Part shown: piece by piece, positions 11,476 through 22,770 of the stretch
How the letters are laid out: the number at the start of each line of letters is the position of its first letter
Numbering within the stretch: position 1 is the first letter of the stretch
DNA from: Coptis chinensis
Lineage: Eukaryota; Streptophyta; Magnoliopsida; Ranunculales; Ranunculaceae
Direction: 5' to 3'
Assembly (NCBI GenBank): GCA_015680905.1
Contig: CM027378.1
Location: 39,529,001 to 39,593,000, forward strand
Length of the DNA stretch: 64,000 nucleotides
Made by a program: the position numbers and the translations under genes
Notes under the pieces: model-generated
Database searches by the model: none
Seen by the model: only the letters and a program-made list of their open reading frames with translations
Told to the model about the DNA's origin: nothing

Positions 11476-12170
11476 CAATAGTGGTGTAACTATTTGGAAA
11501 GCCAAGATGGAAGACTTGCTATACTGCAAGGACTTGGCACAACCCATTGAGAATGGGGGGGGCGGGGAAACCGCAAACGATTCCTTTTGCTGAGTGGGGC
11601 AAGCTTGACATAAAAGCAATAGGGTACATTAGACAGTGGATTGACGACATTGTCTTTCACCATATATCCCAAGAGACTACTGCTTTTGGCTTGTGGAAGA
11701 AACTCGAAGACCTCTGTGAGAGGAAGTCGGTCAGAAACAAAGTGCTGCTCATTAAGAAGTTTGTCAACACAAAGTACAAAGAAGGTTCTTCAATGTCTGA
11801 GCATCTTAATGAACTGTAGAATACCATCAATCAGTTGCATTTGATGAAGATTAATATGGGTGACGAAGTTGAGGCTTTGTTCCTATTAACCTCTCTACCT
11901 GACAATTGGGAGACGTTAGCAATTTTTCTTAACGGAGCCGCTAAGGATGGAGCTGAGTTATTTCCACGGAGATGGCTACTGGGGCATTGTTGAATGAGGA
12001 GACAAGAAAGGGTTCAAGAAGCAGCTCCTCTCACTCAGAGATCCTTCTCACAGAGAAGTGGGGGAAAGGTAAGAGCAGAAAACCATCTCATTCTAGAGGT
12101 GATGACAGAAGCAAATCTATGGGTGAAGCTAGAACTCCTAAGGCAGAGAGACAATATTACTATTGTGCCA
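11476..12170 (+). pseudogene. C2 gag, 5' portion
   Basis: Gag of the Tnt1/Tork group, the structural protein of the virus-like particle. The translation contains VTIWKAKMEDLLYCKDL, WGKLDIKAIGYIRQWIDD, FGLWKKLEDLCERKSVRNK, LIKKFVNTKYKEGSSMSEHL, EVEALFLLTSLPDNWETL and a basic tail up to QYYYCA. A TAG stands at 11817-11819 where the family has Gln, and a poly-G run at about 11551 shifts frame. The knuckle would be Cx2Cx4Hx4C, but its first Cys is Tyr here (TAT for TGT). The start codon region is lost with the 5' truncation. Confidence 0.85.
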
Positions 12171-13742
12171 TGATAAAAGGTAAAATGTAGTTTTACCTAC
12201 AAATAAGTAATGAGACTCAACAGCAAGTAAAACTAAAACTGATTTACACTTAATATTATCAAAGTTTTCTCTATTCTCGATGCTATTGCAATGTAGTTGG
12301 AATAAAAAGTTCGTTCCACTCCTACTTCTTTAGAATTCATGTTAACTAAGATTATCAGTTCTATCAAAGTAAATGAGAGTACGGATTATATAATTATGCT
12401 AACAGCGATGGGAAACAACGTAATCGAAATGTTCTAAATAATAAGATGGCAATTAAAATACTAAGGTTTGAATCTAGATAAAGAATTAGGGGAATTTGAT
12501 TCCACTTTAACTCGACTTAATTTACTAATGAAGAATTGTCGTAATCCGAATTGTAATGCTTCTGAATAACAATTGGGTGTTTCTAATCCCTAATTGTTCA
12601 TGCTAATCTCTACCAACTAATAACTAGCATGTAAAGCAATCAAACTCATTCTCATGGTGAACTAATTACTTTCTAGAATGGAATAGAATATTACAAACTA
12701 TTCTACGCTAACAACAATCAAGTTTTCATCAAAGCTTCTTCAAACCCCTCTAATGGAGGTTTTAGCATTGAATCATTATACTATCATTTCTAACACAAGA
12801 ACACATAGAACAACCCATTATTGAAGAAATGATTAACTTATAAATCTAATTGAACAATAATAATAATGATTCCAAATGAAGTAAAGCAAGATTTAAAACT
12901 AATTTAGAACTAAGATGATGATTAACTAATTATCAATGAAGACAATTAATTATGAATTTAAGACAACTAAACTAAATAAGAATTGAATCAATAAATTAAA
13001 TTGAAATAAAAAACTAATAATTTATTATAAAACTAAATATGATTCTAAATAATATTCATTCTTTGTTCTAACTAATCTATTGGATTAGAAAACTAATTCT
13101 ATCAAGTAAAAAACTAGATCTAAAACAAGTTATTGGATGATTGCTAACTAAAAAAACTAGATGCTTAAGAGCTAAGTCTTGTGTCTTCAAATGGAGGAGA
13201 AAAGATCCACTTTTTCATGCATGGGCTGAGGAGCCATGTTTTGGGCCGAAAAATTGAGCCCAAAACCCAATTTCTTCAGTCCACAAAGGGGCTATCAGCT
13301 GGATTTTACTTCAATAGCATTTTCGTCCACTTTTGCTACTCTGATTGGGTCAAGACTTAGACGATTAGAAAGCTTGTTCCGAGCTGGTCGTTTTGACATA
13401 AGGTAGGCCCAATTCTGAGGTTTGAGTTCAAAGATACGGCTTAGGAAGTTCTCATCGACTTTTTGTAGCTATTTATTTCGCCCCGACTTTGACTTTTTAG
13501 CTTTGACCGGGCTTTAAATGGGCTTTTTCTCCTTGGATCTTGGCATTTAACCAAAGAACTTCTTAACAACCAACCCTTGCTCCATTATCTCGCAAAATGG
13601 GTGCATTTCTGCACGTATTCAACTCTAATGCCTGAAATACATAAGAACACAATAACAGTACTAACTCTTACTTATTAATCACATAATTGGTCAAAAAGCA
13701 ATATTGTTAAAGGGTTAAAACTATAGTTTTGGGCTATTATCA
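12171..13742 (-). repeat. 3' LTR of A1
   Basis: This 1572-bp LTR starts TGATAAAAGG on the plus strand and ends GGGCTATTATCA. Its inner edge touches the polypurine tract (opposite strand of CCACCCCCAAAC at 13746-13757). It pairs with 50032-51605 along its whole length. Confidence 0.93.
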
Positions 13743-15589
13743 AACCACCCCCAAACAGCATTTTGCTTGTCCTCAAGCAAATATGAGAAATTAGAATAAG
13801 TGACCAAAAATGGAGTTCTAACTAATCTCGTTTCGCCGAGTGCGATTGCATTGACCATATACAACAAGGCCTTAAACCACTAAGAATTCCCTAGTAGACG
13901 AGTTATAGCCTCATGAGAGTTTTCCAGTGAAGGTACTCACAAACTTCATCTATACTACAACGACTAAGAAATAAAATTATTGTTTTCTTATTTATTAGCT
14001 CAATTATCTATACATCTTATTAGAAATGAGTACAGAATAATCAAGTCAAAACCTAAGCTAATATATGCATAATAATCAATCATCTACGAATAAACATATA
14101 TACAATGAGTAATACTATGAAATGCACTAACAGGTCCGTTTCTGAAACTTTGGAATAACATCCTTAAGTAGGTTCTCACATAAATGTCAAGACAAAAACA
14201 CTCTGATTTATCTGCTTAAGTTTTGCTACTCCAGTGTGCAGTGGGCACACTTTACCTTACAATCTCAATGACACACAAGAAAGCCGAAGTCGATCAAACA
14301 CATCTGCCACTTACTATCACACTAACCTATTCCTAATTGAGCTAGAGGTCTTATTTAGGTGTTGCAGGGATTAGGTGATGGTTTAAGAATGAAGGGAATG
14401 GATATTCAAAAAGAACCAATCTGAGATAATAGAGTCTTCATATTATGTAACTAGAGAAAACCTTGATCTTTACTTTTGCTTCTACACTTTGTTTCCATCC
14501 TTAGCCATATTTTTCTTTTCCTTTGGCTTTTGACTCCTTTGATTCTGTTTTTGGAGTTCTAACTCTTTATTTTCTTTTATTTATTTATTTTTTTTTTTAT
14601 TTGGATGGAAACTTTCTTTTCTTATTTGAAACGACTAACAAATTCTTGATTTCAAATGTTTTTCTCTTTTCTATTCTTCATCTCTATTCTCAGACTCATT
14701 CAAAGAATGGGTAAGCTGATTTTTATTTTTATTTTGTTTTGTAAAAGGTTAAAGGATTTGCAGTTTATGAAAGGCTAAAGAAAGGCTCAGAGGGGCGACC
14801 AGAGGAAAATAATTCATAGGCTTGAATTTCTGGCTATATCGATCCAAAGAGGGCCTAAATTCTCGCTTAGGATATGGTATAGTGATCAAGCAAGTGGACG
14901 TGTGATTTCTCTATCCGAATTTTACTTCTCCCTTGTGTCATTTCTCAAATGTTTCACTCATATAAAGCTTTAGGCTATATTCTCACAGGATTTGTAGAAT
15001 AAGTACTCTAGCCTAGATTTCATAAACTTACTGCCAATACAACATAGATACCCATGCAATATGTTTATAGAAAGATGTAAAGATTATTACCTACATATTA
15101 ACTTAAGTTTCTAAAAACTATTCTAACACAAAAGCTAACGTGAAACTTCTAGATTATTAAGAGAATAGAGAAAGAAAACAATACCAATATTCTTAAGTGT
15201 ATAGCATAACTTTTTATTTATATTTTTGAATTTTTGAAATTTTTAATAGAAAACAAGTGCAAATTATACATATCTATATCCTAACTGATGCCTTAAATTA
15301 CGCGTGTTTCTATGCCACCCCCAAACAAGAAGCATGCTTTGTCTTCAAAGTATTAAAATAAAAATGGTAGAAAAATACCATGGAAACACGTGAAATTTTG
15401 GAACATCTGCAAAACAAAGTTAAAACATACTAATATAGAAAAATAAAAACATACGCAACTCTATATGAGTTCCACCCGTTATGGGGTTACAAGAAGTAAA
15501 GTGCTTGGGACGTAAACAGACACGAACAAAAATAAAAACTTACCTTTTCTCCACTGTTTAAATGTTATCCTACTCTTCTATAAAGAAGT
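13743..15589 (-). other. A1 3' noncoding region with polypurine tract
   Basis: No sense-strand gene was seen. The region matches A0 (1-1374) and A2 (32598-34408). It ends at the LTR with the purine tract GTTTGGGGGTGG (minus strand), needed for second-strand priming, preceded by GAGGACAAGCAAAATG. A second purine run facing GGGTGGCATAG lies at about 15315-15330. An antisense frame beginning LQGLGDGLRMKG at about 14362 is the broken counterpart of an open antisense frame in A0 and A2. Confidence 0.75.
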
Positions 15590-16209
15590 TTGATTCCTTC
15601 GCATCCTGCCATGCCATGATGATTTACCAGGCTTCACGCCATTTATCATCTACAATCGCTAACCTGTTTAGCGCCACTTGGTCGGATGGGGTGTAAGGTG
15701 CAACCTGATGAGGTTGTATCCTCCACCCTTGTCAAGTCATTGCACGGAAAGATCGAATAATACAATTGGTGGGTCTCACAATGTCGACCCAACCCAATCC
15801 GTGAAGCGGGCACAAAAAACAGGGAAGAAATATAGCATAATACGGCAAACTAAAACAGGCATAAGAAGGTACTTATGCCTCATGCTATGAGCTCGTGCTA
15901 AACTAGACATTAGGGTCTGGGGAATATCATAGAGTATACGTCCCCTAGCTAAAGCAAGGAAAATATCACAAGTTTCGTCATTCGCAGAAGAATAATGACA
16001 TTCCCCTCTAATGTTTAGCATGATCCAAAACATCAGAGTGCCCACGTTCATGGGCAGGCTTCCAAGGGCGACGTTATATTCCCTTTGGTCCTCTATCCTA
16101 AAGATTCATGCCCCGTAATGCTCATGCAAATCCTCATAGTTATAAAGGTACATATTATCGACCAAATAGGCATGTGAGTCTTGTATTTCATCTGAAGCAG
16201 AACCCCCCA
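15590..16209 (-). pseudogene. A1 second env-position ORF, N-terminally truncated
   Basis: The translation shows DEIQDSHAYLVDNMYLYNYE, NVALGSLPMNVGTLMFWIML, DETCDIFLALARGRILYDIP and HSMRHKYLLMPVLVCRIMLY with CFFPVFCARFTDWVG-like residues, matching A2 34409-35329. The N-terminal part is missing. The sequence jumps from the first env-position ORF (MPPLGGS) into AEIQD-like sequence, so a deletion of roughly 1 kb fused the two ORFs. Two hydrophobic stretches could be membrane segments. The function is not known. I treat it as an Athila env-position protein without claiming envelope activity. Confidence 0.6.
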
Positions 16210-17188
16210 GGGGTGGCATGCGTCGTAGAATTTCCACTCAGAACCGGCTCTGTGACTCCATAAATGCCTTCATCTCGTCCCAACACTCATCCTCGCGCTG
16301 GGCACGAGTCTCATAGTTCTGATGTATGGTAGTCTGCTGAGTCCGGAGATCTTCACAGATAGTATTAAGAGATCGCATGCCACGATGAAGCACTGACATG
16401 CGTTCTACGTCAGAGCACACTTCTCCAAGGCATCAGCATCAAAACATGCCATGTCCGCCTCATCGTCCAAATCAAACCTCTTCCACAACCCTCTCTCCAG
16501 GCAACCTCCAAGTCTTCTGGATACATTGCGTGTAAATACTGGCATTTGAATGCGAGTTCAGCATAATCCGATCAGATTTCGGAGTAGCTCTCAAACTCAT
16601 CATGATCTTTGTTATCAAAATAGGGATAGGTGCAATACTCTTCCCAACTCCTCTAATCATATTTATCAAAAACTCGAGGATACAGAATTCATATTTCCTC
16701 TCCTAGAGTATCCATAGAATGTGAAGACAATTCAGACTGATGTCACTGACTTTCTTTTTTCCAATGACATTCCTACCAATCTACTGAGCTACAGCCAGCT
16801 GGTTGGTTCGCAGAGACGACTGGCGAACACAATGCGAACTCGCATTGTAGTTTTCCTCTAAAACCGTCTCTTTCATCAAAGGCTCAATCCCAACAATTTG
16901 GGATTCCTGCAATGTGGCTACTAGATTATGTCCTTCCTCCATGCCGAAAATACGAGCCAACAAATTTCTATCCACTTCTTTCCTTGATTTATTCACCTTC
17001 ACAAAAAATTTATTACCATCCAACTCCCTCGCCTTATAGAATTTTTGGACCAAATCGTCGTGATTAAAGTCGTTCGGTGAATACCACAAATGCGTCCAAT
17101 CCCTACGAATCATCTCGTCACTGTAAAATGGCGCAAAGTGGTCGACAGTAAAAGCTTGTTCCGGCAAAATTCTTCGCCTTTGAGCCAT
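16210..17188 (-). pseudogene. A1 first env-position ORF (putative plant transposon protein)
   Basis: It starts with MAQRRRILPEQAF at 17188 and stays open for 135 codons, including FAPFYSDEMIRRDWTHLWY, LDGNKFFVKVNKSRKEVDRN and LARIFGMEEGHNL. It then frameshifts into IRGVGKSIAPIPILITKIMM, IYTQCIQKTWRLPGERV and a C-terminal part with heptad-like charged residues (ICEDLRTQQTTIHQNYETRA), perhaps a coiled coil. The FVKV...V...L...FG pattern resembles the plant transposon protein domain (PF20167 type) often found downstream of pol in Athila relatives. The counterpart in A2 is at 36164-37323. The role is unknown. Confidence 0.65.
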
Positions 17189-18106
17189 TTAAGTTTTGAA
17201 ACGATTTGTGGGATGAAGACAATGTAGGGAACGAGTTTGAATGGGATTCACTCAAAAACTTAGAGTGGTGGCGGTGGTATTTAGGTTTTTCTTTTTTCTT
17301 TTTCTTTTTTTTTTTGGTTAGGGTTTTGTGGGCGCTAATGGCGGAATTGGAATAGAAATCGTGAAGAGATTTTGGTTTGAGGAAGGAGACGCACATGAGT
17401 GCGAAAATTTTTGGGCCCAAGCCCAATTCGATTTTTGACATTTCCGATTTTATGCGCACAAACTTCAAACTAAAATTGCTGATTCGTTACTGGTCCGATT
17501 TTTGCGAATGAGATATGGAAATGATCAGGAGAGAATTTCCAATCTAATGATCCATAAAACATTCTATTCTAACTGTGGGGTTACATATAAAATGATGGAA
17601 AATGCCTCGAAGTGCGTAAATGACGTAAGTTATGCGAACAAATGAAATCTAAATTTATAGGTAATGTTAACCAAAATCAAAATACAATTAAACGCATACG
17701 CAACAAAAAAAAGAAAGTTGAACAATCAAGGACGGAAAGACCAACACCCCACCCCTAAACAAATTTAATAGAACAGAGTTTAGAAAATTTGTTTTAAACG
17801 TGGGTCTTTTAAAGTCAGATTCCCGAGACTTCCTAGATTACTATTTATATGGTTTTGACATTTTTTACTTTTTATAAATAAGATTTAATATAAGAAAAAC
17901 AAAAAACAATAAAGACATAATTCAAACAATATAGGAGCATGACTCAAAAACCGAGAAAACATGCAAGAGTGGAAAACGTGAATTATGTTAAAAGTGTTCT
18001 TAGGATCCGATACTTACAGCCACACACTTCATAGGGAGGGCCCGGTTACCTAAATGGTACACTAACCAATATATGGAAGTGAAAGGAAGTACACCAACAA
18101 CAAAGG
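17189..18106 (-). promoter_or_regulatory. A1 spacer between integrase and env-position ORFs, promoter-like
   Basis: No gene was found. On the minus strand, upstream of the ATG at 17188, lie a telo-box-like AAACCCTAACC (about 17314-17325), an A-rich run, and CCTAAATACC (about 17275-17285) in TATA-like position. The same order recurs in A2 at 37530-37590. Just after the integrase stop, GTAAGTAT (about 18010-18018, minus) is a strong splice-donor match, also present in A2 at about 38263. These suggest separate expression of the downstream ORF but are motif-level evidence only. Confidence 0.4.
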
Positions 18107-19400
18107 TCAGTCCTCATAGACAGGGTCCTGTAAAATAACTTTTTCCACAACAGGGGACAATAACTCGTGAAAATGTTTTAACCGTTGGTCATTGACTTGA
18201 AAGGTACTGTTGTCCTTAGGATTTACCAGGGTGATTGCCCCGTAAGGGGTGACTTCAGTAACCAAAAAAAGATCGGACCAACGGGTTTTTAATTTCTCTA
18301 GAAAAATATGTAGACGGGAGTTGTAAAGCAAGACCTTTTGACCTACCACAAACTCTTTGCACAAGATTTGCTTATCATTAACACGTTTCACGTTAGCTTT
18401 ATAATCCTTCGCGAGATCATAAGAATCGCTACGGATTTCTTCAAGCTCATTCAATTGCAACTTGCGCTTGACACCCGCCTCATCAAAATTGAAGTTAAAG
18501 CTTTTTATAGCCCACATAGCACGGTGCTCCAATTCAATGGACAAATGGCAAGGTTTCCCAAATACAAGTCTAAAGGGAGACATACCTATAGGAGTTTTGA
18601 AAGTAGTCATATATGCCCATAAGGCATCAGTTAGACGCTTCGACCAATCTTTCCTATCAGGATTTACAGTTGTTTCTAAGATTTTTTTGATTTCCCTATT
18701 AGAAACTTCTACTTGTCCGCTAGTTTGTGGATGATAAGGAGTTGCTACCTTATGTGTAACTCCATACTTTTTTACTAGAGACGCAACAACTCTGTTGCAA
18801 AAATGTGTTCCACCATCACTAATGATGGCTTTAGGAATGCCAAATCGACAGAAAATATATTCCTTAACAAAAAATACAACTGTCTTATGGTCATTGCTAC
18901 AGCAAGCTGCCTCTATCCATTTAGACACGTAGTCCACGACAATTAGAATATATATAAAACCGTGGGAAATAGGAAAAGGACCCATGAAATCAATGCCCCA
19001 TACGTCAAAAATTTCTACCACCATGATTGGATTTAATGGCATCATATTACGCTTCGTGATTCACCCAAGTTGTTGGCAACGAACACACATCTTGCAATTC
19101 ACTTGGGCATCTTTAAAAAGAGTATGCCAATAAAACCTACATTGAAGAATTTTAGCAGCTATTTTTATACCACTAAAATGGCCACCACACTCTTTGTCAT
19201 GGCAGAATGAGAGAACCTCATTATTTTTCCACTGGGGAATACAACGACGAATAATTTGATTTGCACAATACTTAAAAAGGTAGGGCTCATCCCAGTAGTA
19301 TAGCTTAACTCTATCCAAGAACTTCTTACGTTCATTTCTTGACCAATCATCAGGAAGAATATCAGACGCTAAATAATTCACAATGTCAGCATACCATGGT
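18107..19400 (-). pseudogene. A1 integrase
   Basis: Ty3/gypsy integrase. The N-terminal HHCC finger reads SFCHDKECGGHFSGIKIAAK ... CKMCVRCQQLG. After a stop the catalytic core runs open for 312 codons with [33 protein letters not shown] and [14 protein letters not shown], which supply the D, D and E residues. The C-terminal part ([15 protein letters not shown], [30 protein letters not shown]) has no chromodomain, as expected for Athila. It ends at 18107 with VYED. A stop between finger and core and upstream damage make it non-functional as part of pol. Confidence 0.88.
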
Positions 19401-19499
19401 GCAGAAAAAATAGCATACAGATGCTTATCAGGAAAAGAGTCTGGTATGGACTCAGAATCACTATCATTGTCATTTGTTAGTCTAGATAAGTGGTCGACA

Positions 19500-21099
19500 A
19501 CTATATTTTTGACCCCTCTTTTGTCTTTTATTTCTAATGTGAACTCTTGCAGAAGAAGAATCCATCGGATTAATCTCTGCTAGCATCCTTCTTTGCGAGA
19601 AGGTACCTAAGGGCTGCATGGTCCGTGTAAACTAAAGTCTTAGAACCAACCAAATAAGGACGAAACTTATCTAAAGCATAAACGACAGCGAAGAATTCTT
19701 TTCCCGTAGTTGTATAATTCTTTTGAGCATCGTTTAGAGTTTTACTAGCATAATAAATAACAGTGGACTTATTATCTAGTTTCTATCCTAACACAGCACC
19801 AACGGCATAATCACTAGCATCACACATGAGTTTGAAAGGTTTAGACCAATCGGGAGGCTGTATAATGGGTGCAGATGTTAAGGCTGCTTTTAAAGTTTCA
19901 AAAGCCTGTTTACAGTTATAATTAAAATCAAAGATGGCATCCTTTAAAAGCAAATTAGTCAAAGGCCTAGCTACTTTTGAAAAATCTTTAATAAAACGCC
20001 TATACAACCTTGCATGGCCTAGAAATGCTCTAATATCACGAACAGTTCGTGGTATGGGTAGAGATGCTATCTTATCTAGTTTGGTCTTATCTACTCCGAT
20101 GCCATCACTAGATACAATGTGACCTAGGACAATTCCCTTTTTCACCATGAAATGACATTTTTTCCAATTTAAAATCAGACTCTTCTCTTCACACCGTGTC
20201 AAAACCTTAGACAGGTTAGACAGGCAGTCAGTGAAAGAGTCTCCATTGAAAGAAAAATAATCCATGAAAACTTCCATAAAGCATTCTATCATGTCATTAA
20301 ATATATGAAGCATACACCGCTGGAAGGTACTAGGAGCGTTACAAAGGCCAAAAGGCATTCGTTTATAGGCATATGTTCCAAACGGACAAGTGAAGGTAGT
20401 CTTTTCTTGGTCATCAATATCAATAATAATCTGAAAATAGCCAGAGTAGCCATCCAAAAAATAATAAAAAGCATGACCAGCCAGACGTTCGAGCATCTGA
20501 TCTATAAAGGGTAAAGGAAAATGATCCTTTCGTGTCATGGCATTTAAACATCTGTAATCAATACAGATCCTCCATTTCATAGGATCATGCGTGGATATAT
20601 ATTCACCCTTGGCATTACGTACCATGGTAATCCCTGATTTCTTAGAAACTACATGAATGGGACTTACCCATTCTCTATCAGAGATTGGGTATATGATACC
20701 CGCATTGAGTAACCGTAAAACTTCTTCCCTGACCACCTCTTTCATGGCAGGGTTCAAGCGACGCTAAGGTTCGCGAGAAGTCTTTGCGTTATCCTGCAAA
20801 TGGATACGATGATTGCAAACGTTAGGGTCAATTCCCTTAATGTCGTCTAGGGACCAACCAATCACCGAACGATGTTCCCTAACCACCATAATCAAACGTG
20901 CATCTTCCTCCTCAGATAATAGAGAAGATATAATTACCGGATGACTACCATCCGGATCAAGTTGAATATACTTTAACTCAGAAGGAAGAGGTTTAAGCAC
21001 CGGTGGAAGGAATGTCGATAAATGCTTCTGGAGGGTCCTCATCTTGAGTAGTGAAAACTTGCTTAGGCAGCAGGTCTTCAAACTCAATAAATGGAGCAA
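19500..21099 (-). pseudogene. A1 reverse transcriptase and RNase H
   Basis: Ty3/gypsy RT. From 21099 it shows LLSEEEDARLIMVVREHRSV and GWSLDDIKGI, then NPAMKEVVREEVLRLLNAGI, WVSPIHVVSKKSGITMV, WRICIDYRCLNAMTRKDHF, FPLPFIDQMLERLAGH, FLDGYSGYFQI, FGTYAYKRMPFGLCNAPSTF, LGHIVSSDGI and AFLGHARLYRRFIKDFS. These are Athila-type. The catalytic FMDD box reads FMDY at 20257-20262, losing an essential aspartate. RNase H follows (CDASDYAVGAVLG, IYYASKTLNDAQKNYTT, VYTDHAALRYLLAKKDA). TAG codons stand at Gln positions (20764-20766, 19783-19785). Confidence 0.9.
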
Positions 21100-21919
21100 C
21101 AGAAGGGTCTACGATAGGAGTAGACTCGAAGAGGGCATTGACTTCCTCTAAGTAGGAGTCATCCTCAAAATTTGAACTTCCGAAAGAAAGGAATTTATAC
21201 ATTTGGTTTTCTGGAAACGTGCTATTAAAATAGTCTTGAGCTAAACTCTCGATCATGCTAACCTCCCCATCTACAGACGAATTTGGTAATTGTTTCATCA
21301 TTTTAAAAACATTTACCTCAACAGAAAGATGGCCAAAAGACAAGGACATCGAACCATCGCGGCAATTTATAAGCGCATTAGCAGTCGCCAAGAAGGACCG
21401 CCCTAAGATGATCGGAACAGAGTCATTATCGACTTCTGTATCGAGGATAACAAAATCAGCAGGATAGTAGAAATCCTGAACCTTAACAAACATGTTTTCA
21501 ACCACCCCCTTAGGATACTTAATAGATCGATCCGCTAATTGCAACGTCATTTTAGTAGGTTGCATCTCCTGTAGACCTATTTGTTTATAAAAATAATACA
21601 GGAGTAAGTTAACACTCGCCCCCAGGTCTAATAGAGCGGTCGTCGTGTGGGAATCTCCTAAGGTGCATTGTATAGTAGGACAACCAGGGTCCTTGTACTT
21701 AACAATTTTATTATGTTCGGTTAAAGTTGGAAATTATTCTGTTAAAAAGGCGTCTTTAGGAATATTTGTCTTACGCCTATTAGTGCACAACTCTTTAAGA
21801 AACTTAGCATGGTGAGGTAACTTCTTAATCGCTTCAAGAAAGGGTAGGTTTATCGTTAGATTTTTGAAAACTTTCCTAATCTCATCAAAATTTGTATCCT
21901 TGTTTAACATTGCTAATCT
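20993..21919 (-). pseudogene. A1 protease and linker
   Basis: Retropepsin-type aspartic protease that would process Gag-Pol. It includes LLDLGASVNLL (DxGA-like active site, Asp-Leu-Gly-Ala as in Athila), QPTKMTLQLADRSIKYPKG, DFYYPADFVILDTE and VPIILGRSFLATANALI, the conserved second half with the hydrophobic ILGR loop. A stop occurs at about 21735. The following acidic linker (FLSFGSSNFEDDSYLEEVN) leads to RT. It is separated from gag by a TAG at 21920-21922 that A2 has in the same place. Confidence 0.85.
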
Positions 21920-22477
21920 CTAGGGAAATGGTGGTTTCTCTCTATATTTAGCGTATGGATCAACAGGATGTCTAACCTTGGCTTTCTGTTTCTTAGTTTG
22001 TGGTTTAACTGGTATCTCTACAGGGGTAGGATCTTCAGTTTCTATTTCGGTATCTAGTTCAATATCCGATGTAGGGACTACTGGTGGGGTAACTATAGGC
22101 ATAGTTATGGCGTTATCAACCACTCTGCCAGAACGAAGAGTGGTGATGGCATTTAGCTCACCAGCATTTGCATTATCCTTACAAGTATTACCGTTTACCT
22201 CAAAAGCTGTGTTTGTTGTTTTAGGATTAAGTATCGCTTAACCTGAAAACACACCTTTGGGTTATACTTTCTCTTGGACTAACTACTGTAAGGAAAGTTG
22301 GATAGCTTGTAAAATCTGTTGTTGGGATTGCATAAAGGCGTCAAAACGATCTGGTTGTGGAGGAGTGTTTGTTACAGGTTGTATGACAGGAACTATGTCA
22401 CATTGATTATTAACAGGTGGATTGTGATAGTTATGATTAACCAGAACGATACATTTATTAACATTATAATTATTATT
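21920..22477 (-). pseudogene. A1 gag C-terminal portion, left of the CACTA insert
   Basis: It continues the gag of 48157-49417 after the CACTA element. The translation gives NNQCDIVPVIQPVTN, QPDRFDAFMQSQQQILQAIQ, a frameshifted stretch, then MPIVTPPVVPTSDIELDTEI, PVKPQTKKQKAKVRHPVDPY and AKYREKPPFP, then TAG. It is Gln/Asn- and Pro-rich with a basic patch, like the end of Athila gag. The A2 counterpart is 39902-40378. The ATT at 22475-22477 is the target duplication of the CACTA element. Confidence 0.8.
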
Positions 22478-22489
22478 CACTACACCATA
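22478..22489 (+). repeat. Left terminal inverted repeat of the CACTA element
   Basis: CACTACACCATA is the exact reverse complement of 48142-48153. The next bases (TCA against ACA) extend the similarity imperfectly. Confidence 0.9.
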
Positions 22490-22504
22490 TCAGTCTATTT
22501 GTAA

Positions 22505-22770
22505 TGTATATACATCCGTTACAAAAAATATTAATAACGGTTATCTTGCGTTGATACAAAAACGTGACAAATATTAGTAACGAAAATTAATAACACTTAC
22601 TATCCGTTACAAAATTTACTCACGGTTATCAAGTGTTGGTGAAATTGTTTGTTGTTGGCAATTATCCATTTCTAACGGATATAACCGTTACTATGCTTCT
22701 TATTAACGGTTGCCTAATAAAAGGTTCAAATATTTGTAACAGTTATGTATCCGTTACTAATAATTTGTAA
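22505..22770. repeat. CACTA subterminal repeat region
   Basis: Short CCGTTAC, AACGG, GTAACGG and CCGTTACTA words recur in both orientations across this stretch. They are also seen near the right end (TTGTAACGGAAC at about 48057, ACTAACGGATAAA at about 48083). Such arrays are the binding sites of the regulatory transposase protein in known CACTA elements; binding here is inferred. Confidence 0.7.

Noticed and set aside
12199..13700. Open frames within LTR sequence
   Set aside because: Short frames at 1476-1785, 32130-32336, 43202-43479, 45790-46188 and 51043-51258 all lie in copies of the same LTR and vary between copies, so they are not genes.
18338..18734. Plus-strand frames of 90-94 codons over the A1 integrase
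   Set aside because: Shadows of the integrase frame on the opposite strand with no motif of their own.
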